From Acidobacteriota bacterium (lineage in GTDB: Bacteria; Acidobacteriota; Terriglobia; Acidiferrales; UBA7541), in the NCBI GenBank assembly GCA_013287135.1, contig JABDEK010000018.1, positions 1 through 62,430 of the forward strand: 62,430 nt of DNA, given 5' to 3'. The position numbers and the translations under genes are program-made. Positions within the stretch are counted from its first letter, which is position 1; every line of letters starts with the position of its first letter. Shown here in pieces: positions 61,901 through 62,430 of the stretch. The notes under the pieces are model-generated. The model worked only from the letters and a program-made list of their open reading frames with translations. It was not told the origin of the DNA and made no database searches.

Positions 61901-62430
61901 GACATGGTGAACGTGCCGGTGCCGCTCAGCGTGACGTTCGCTGTACCAATCTGCAGCTCGGTAACGTTTCCTGTGGAGTTCATGGTGATGTTGCCCGAGT
62001 TATTGATGCTGGAGCCTGCACCCATCGTGACGGTAGCGGCATTATCAATCTTTACCTGGCCGCTGTTATTCGGGTTCAGAATCTCGGCCTCGATCGTGGC
62101 GCTCGTGCTGGTGGGGAACTCGATGGTTCCGTTCGTTTGTGTGATCGTGCCGCCGCTAATCGTGGCATTACTAATAAATTGCACGGTAGAGCCAGCCAAC
62201 GCCTGAATAGTCCCGCCGGTGTTGGTGTAGGTTCCCCCCTCTACAACCAGAGTGGCGTTGTTAGTTGCCTCCAGCGTTCCAGTATTCGTGGCTCCGTTGC
62301 TGATCTGCAAGGTCAGCGGAACGGTCTGGTTGGCATCAATCGTTCCCGAGTTACTGAGCGCCATTTGGCCGTTGCCAATGTTTCCTGATCCTTGAATGGT
62401 GGATTGGTTCGTCAGTTGATTGGCCGACGC
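58966..62430 (-). CDS. Large repetitive adhesin-like surface protein (5' end outside window)
   Basis: At least 1154 residues of Gly/Asn/Thr-rich beta-helix repeats, such as NTGTLEATSGGTLILDGGTY and GTGTFTMSNNTQNYILGTAS. The frame is open at the window edge. Two 139-bp segments (61116-61254 and 62292-62430) are identical, 1176 bases (392 codons) apart, with a diverged copy between. The last 115 residues are a different domain with four Cys (RATCFAARM, ACGDKA, YVCAYM, MGCN) that recurs as a relic at 45.2 kb. Before it lies an autotransporter-adhesin-like end (FDILNASSVTGTFSTVDCSF). No beta-barrel or LPXTG is seen. Confidence 0.88.
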   Translation of the reverse strand, partial: ASANQLTNQSTIQGSGNIGNGQMALSNSGTIDANQTVPLTLQISNGATNTGTLEATNNATLVVEGGTYTNTGGTIQALAGSTVQFISNATISGGTITQTNGTIEFPTSTSATIEAEILNPNNSGQVKIDNAATVTMGAGSSINNSGNITMNSTGNVTELQIGTANVTLSGTGTFTMSNNTQNYILGTASANQLTNQSTIQGAGNIGDGQMALNNSGTIDANQSNALTLQISNGATNTGTLEATSGGTLILDGGTYANAGGTISNNASTVELEGNATINGGTVSQTGAGTLKLANGIINTAIGNSTTGTIEVVGSTNNTIGGTLTNPAGGKITIDNGGILILGTGSSISNAGTMTLNSTGNATELQIGTANVTLSGTGTLTMSNNTQNYIFGTASANQLTNQSTIQGSGNIGNGQMALSNSGTIDANQTVPLTLQISNGVTNTGKLESTAGGTLTIEGGAYTNTGGTILATGAGSSVLLEDNVTITGGTLTGTSGGVFTNEAATLSGLTISAGTVNIPNGTVLNILGTITNKGTINLGSSGSATELNIGSGSVTLAGTGKVILSANANNYILGTGTLTNQNTIEGEGNIGDGEMGLINTGSILANETGAHTPSTLIISTGAAGFSNSSGAKNGILNVSAKNTIDIEGGPFNNFSSGTLTGGTYDVTGTLEFNGSATGIETNQATIDLTSATAAIVNTGNSNVSALTNFNDNGVHGSFTINALNFTTSGNFTNSGILGVGAGAKFSVGASGADDLTNFSSGTLTGGTYIMTGTGQLQFNNGGFTNDIVTNDANITLAAADTKASFIDQTGANALANFATNGSTASFTLTTDRSFTTGGNLTNAGTVTVSKSTGTGTTKLIVNGSYTQTVGTTTVDGVLNASGAIDVSGGFIYGNAAGITNGKQGTLVGNVELTGGTINPGDGIKKVGDLNITGTYTQSGAGILNIDLDGTTTGKWDVLNVSGAAAVGGTLNVDALTGFTPTNGETFDILNASSVTGTFSTVDCSFSNGDSCSVTYNPTDVVVTITGGAVASASQGAVSASPAHRVSRASGDLSASSTKEPAAILSRATCFAARMIGSACGDKASAATASHGGDMHEVASARTELNSAHNNVMVATRSISSGRGGASHETSASASAMARLYVCAYMPSSVGHTMGCN
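61116..61254 (-). repeat. 139-bp internal repeat of the adhesin gene
   Basis: Identical to 62292-62430, where it reaches the window edge and may continue. It encodes LSNSGTIDANQTVPLTLQIS and flanks. Such identity implies recent duplication or gene conversion. Confidence 0.95.

Noticed and set aside
59308..62388. Long plus-strand frames opposite the adhesin
   Set aside because: They mirror the low-complexity minus-strand repeats and have no starts or motifs of their own.
1..62430. CRISPR array, rRNA or tRNA genes
   Set aside because: No regularly spaced direct repeats and no rRNA or complete tRNA sequence were seen.

Overview
The window looks like chromosomal DNA of an Acidobacteriota (Terriglobia-like) soil bacterium. 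This is an inference from gene content: two Ser/Thr kinase-TPR receptors, a CadC-type winged-helix/TPR protein, an NHL plus choice-of-anchor-D secreted protein, a PilZ protein of the acidobacterial type, a PEP-CTERM protein, many small conserved secreted proteins, and TonB-receptor and kinase debris. No rRNA, tRNA or CRISPR was found. Intact genes alternate with stretches of broken genes, IS fragments and group II intron remnants.

Layout. 1-8.6 kb: the end of a TPR membrane protein, a large NHL protein with a clear terminator, a PilZ protein and a kinase-TPR receptor. 8.6-16.3 kb: a coupled HNH pair, a PEP-CTERM protein, a prepilin-like protein, a secreted HExxE protein, and relics of IS21, IS30, a kinase and a TonB receptor. 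16.3-21.5 kb: an ordered cluster of SxtJ, DUF5989, NodU-type carbamoyltransferase and SGNH hydrolase, facing a membrane glycosyltransferase. It is probably a surface-glycan modification module and is the best candidate for a poorly described system here. 22.6-30.4 kb: STAS, truncated IS110, DUF1761, DUF1275, a 6-oxocamphor-hydrolase-like crotonase, DinB, SET and a PQQ-type propeller. 30.4-34.6 kb: two group II intron remnants (each with domain V visible) around a CPBP protease and an ECF sigma factor coupled to a four-helix membrane protein. 34.7-42.3 kb: a secreted cupin, a three-gene operon with its own winged-helix regulator and a palindromic operator, a SnoaL-like protein, a DsbA/FrnE gene with two in-frame TGA codons, a radical SAM protein and a class II aldolase. 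42.4-53.6 kb: pilin, secreted proteins, a CadC-TPR regulator, two small zinc-finger proteins, and two convergent receiver-only response regulators among three copies of a 16-bp near-palindrome. 53.8-62.4 kb: a kinase-TPR receptor split at a seven-G tract, a cold-shock protein, small proteins, and a long repetitive adhesin running off the end.

The genes are mainly about the cell surface and signalling: kinases, CadC-TPR, PilZ, STAS, receivers and the ECF pair upstream; pili, adhesin, NHL and beta-helix proteins and modified glycans as outputs.

Several repeats tie distant parts together: a 235-bp element in two inverted copies (10.3 and 33.9 kb), a 37-bp hairpin sequence at 14.7 and 23.1 kb, a 41-bp hairpin after two minus-strand genes (45.8 and 58.9 kb), and an adhesin C-terminal domain duplicated as a relic at 45.2 kb. 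Many starts were moved downstream to a better ribosome binding site; this is stated entry by entry.
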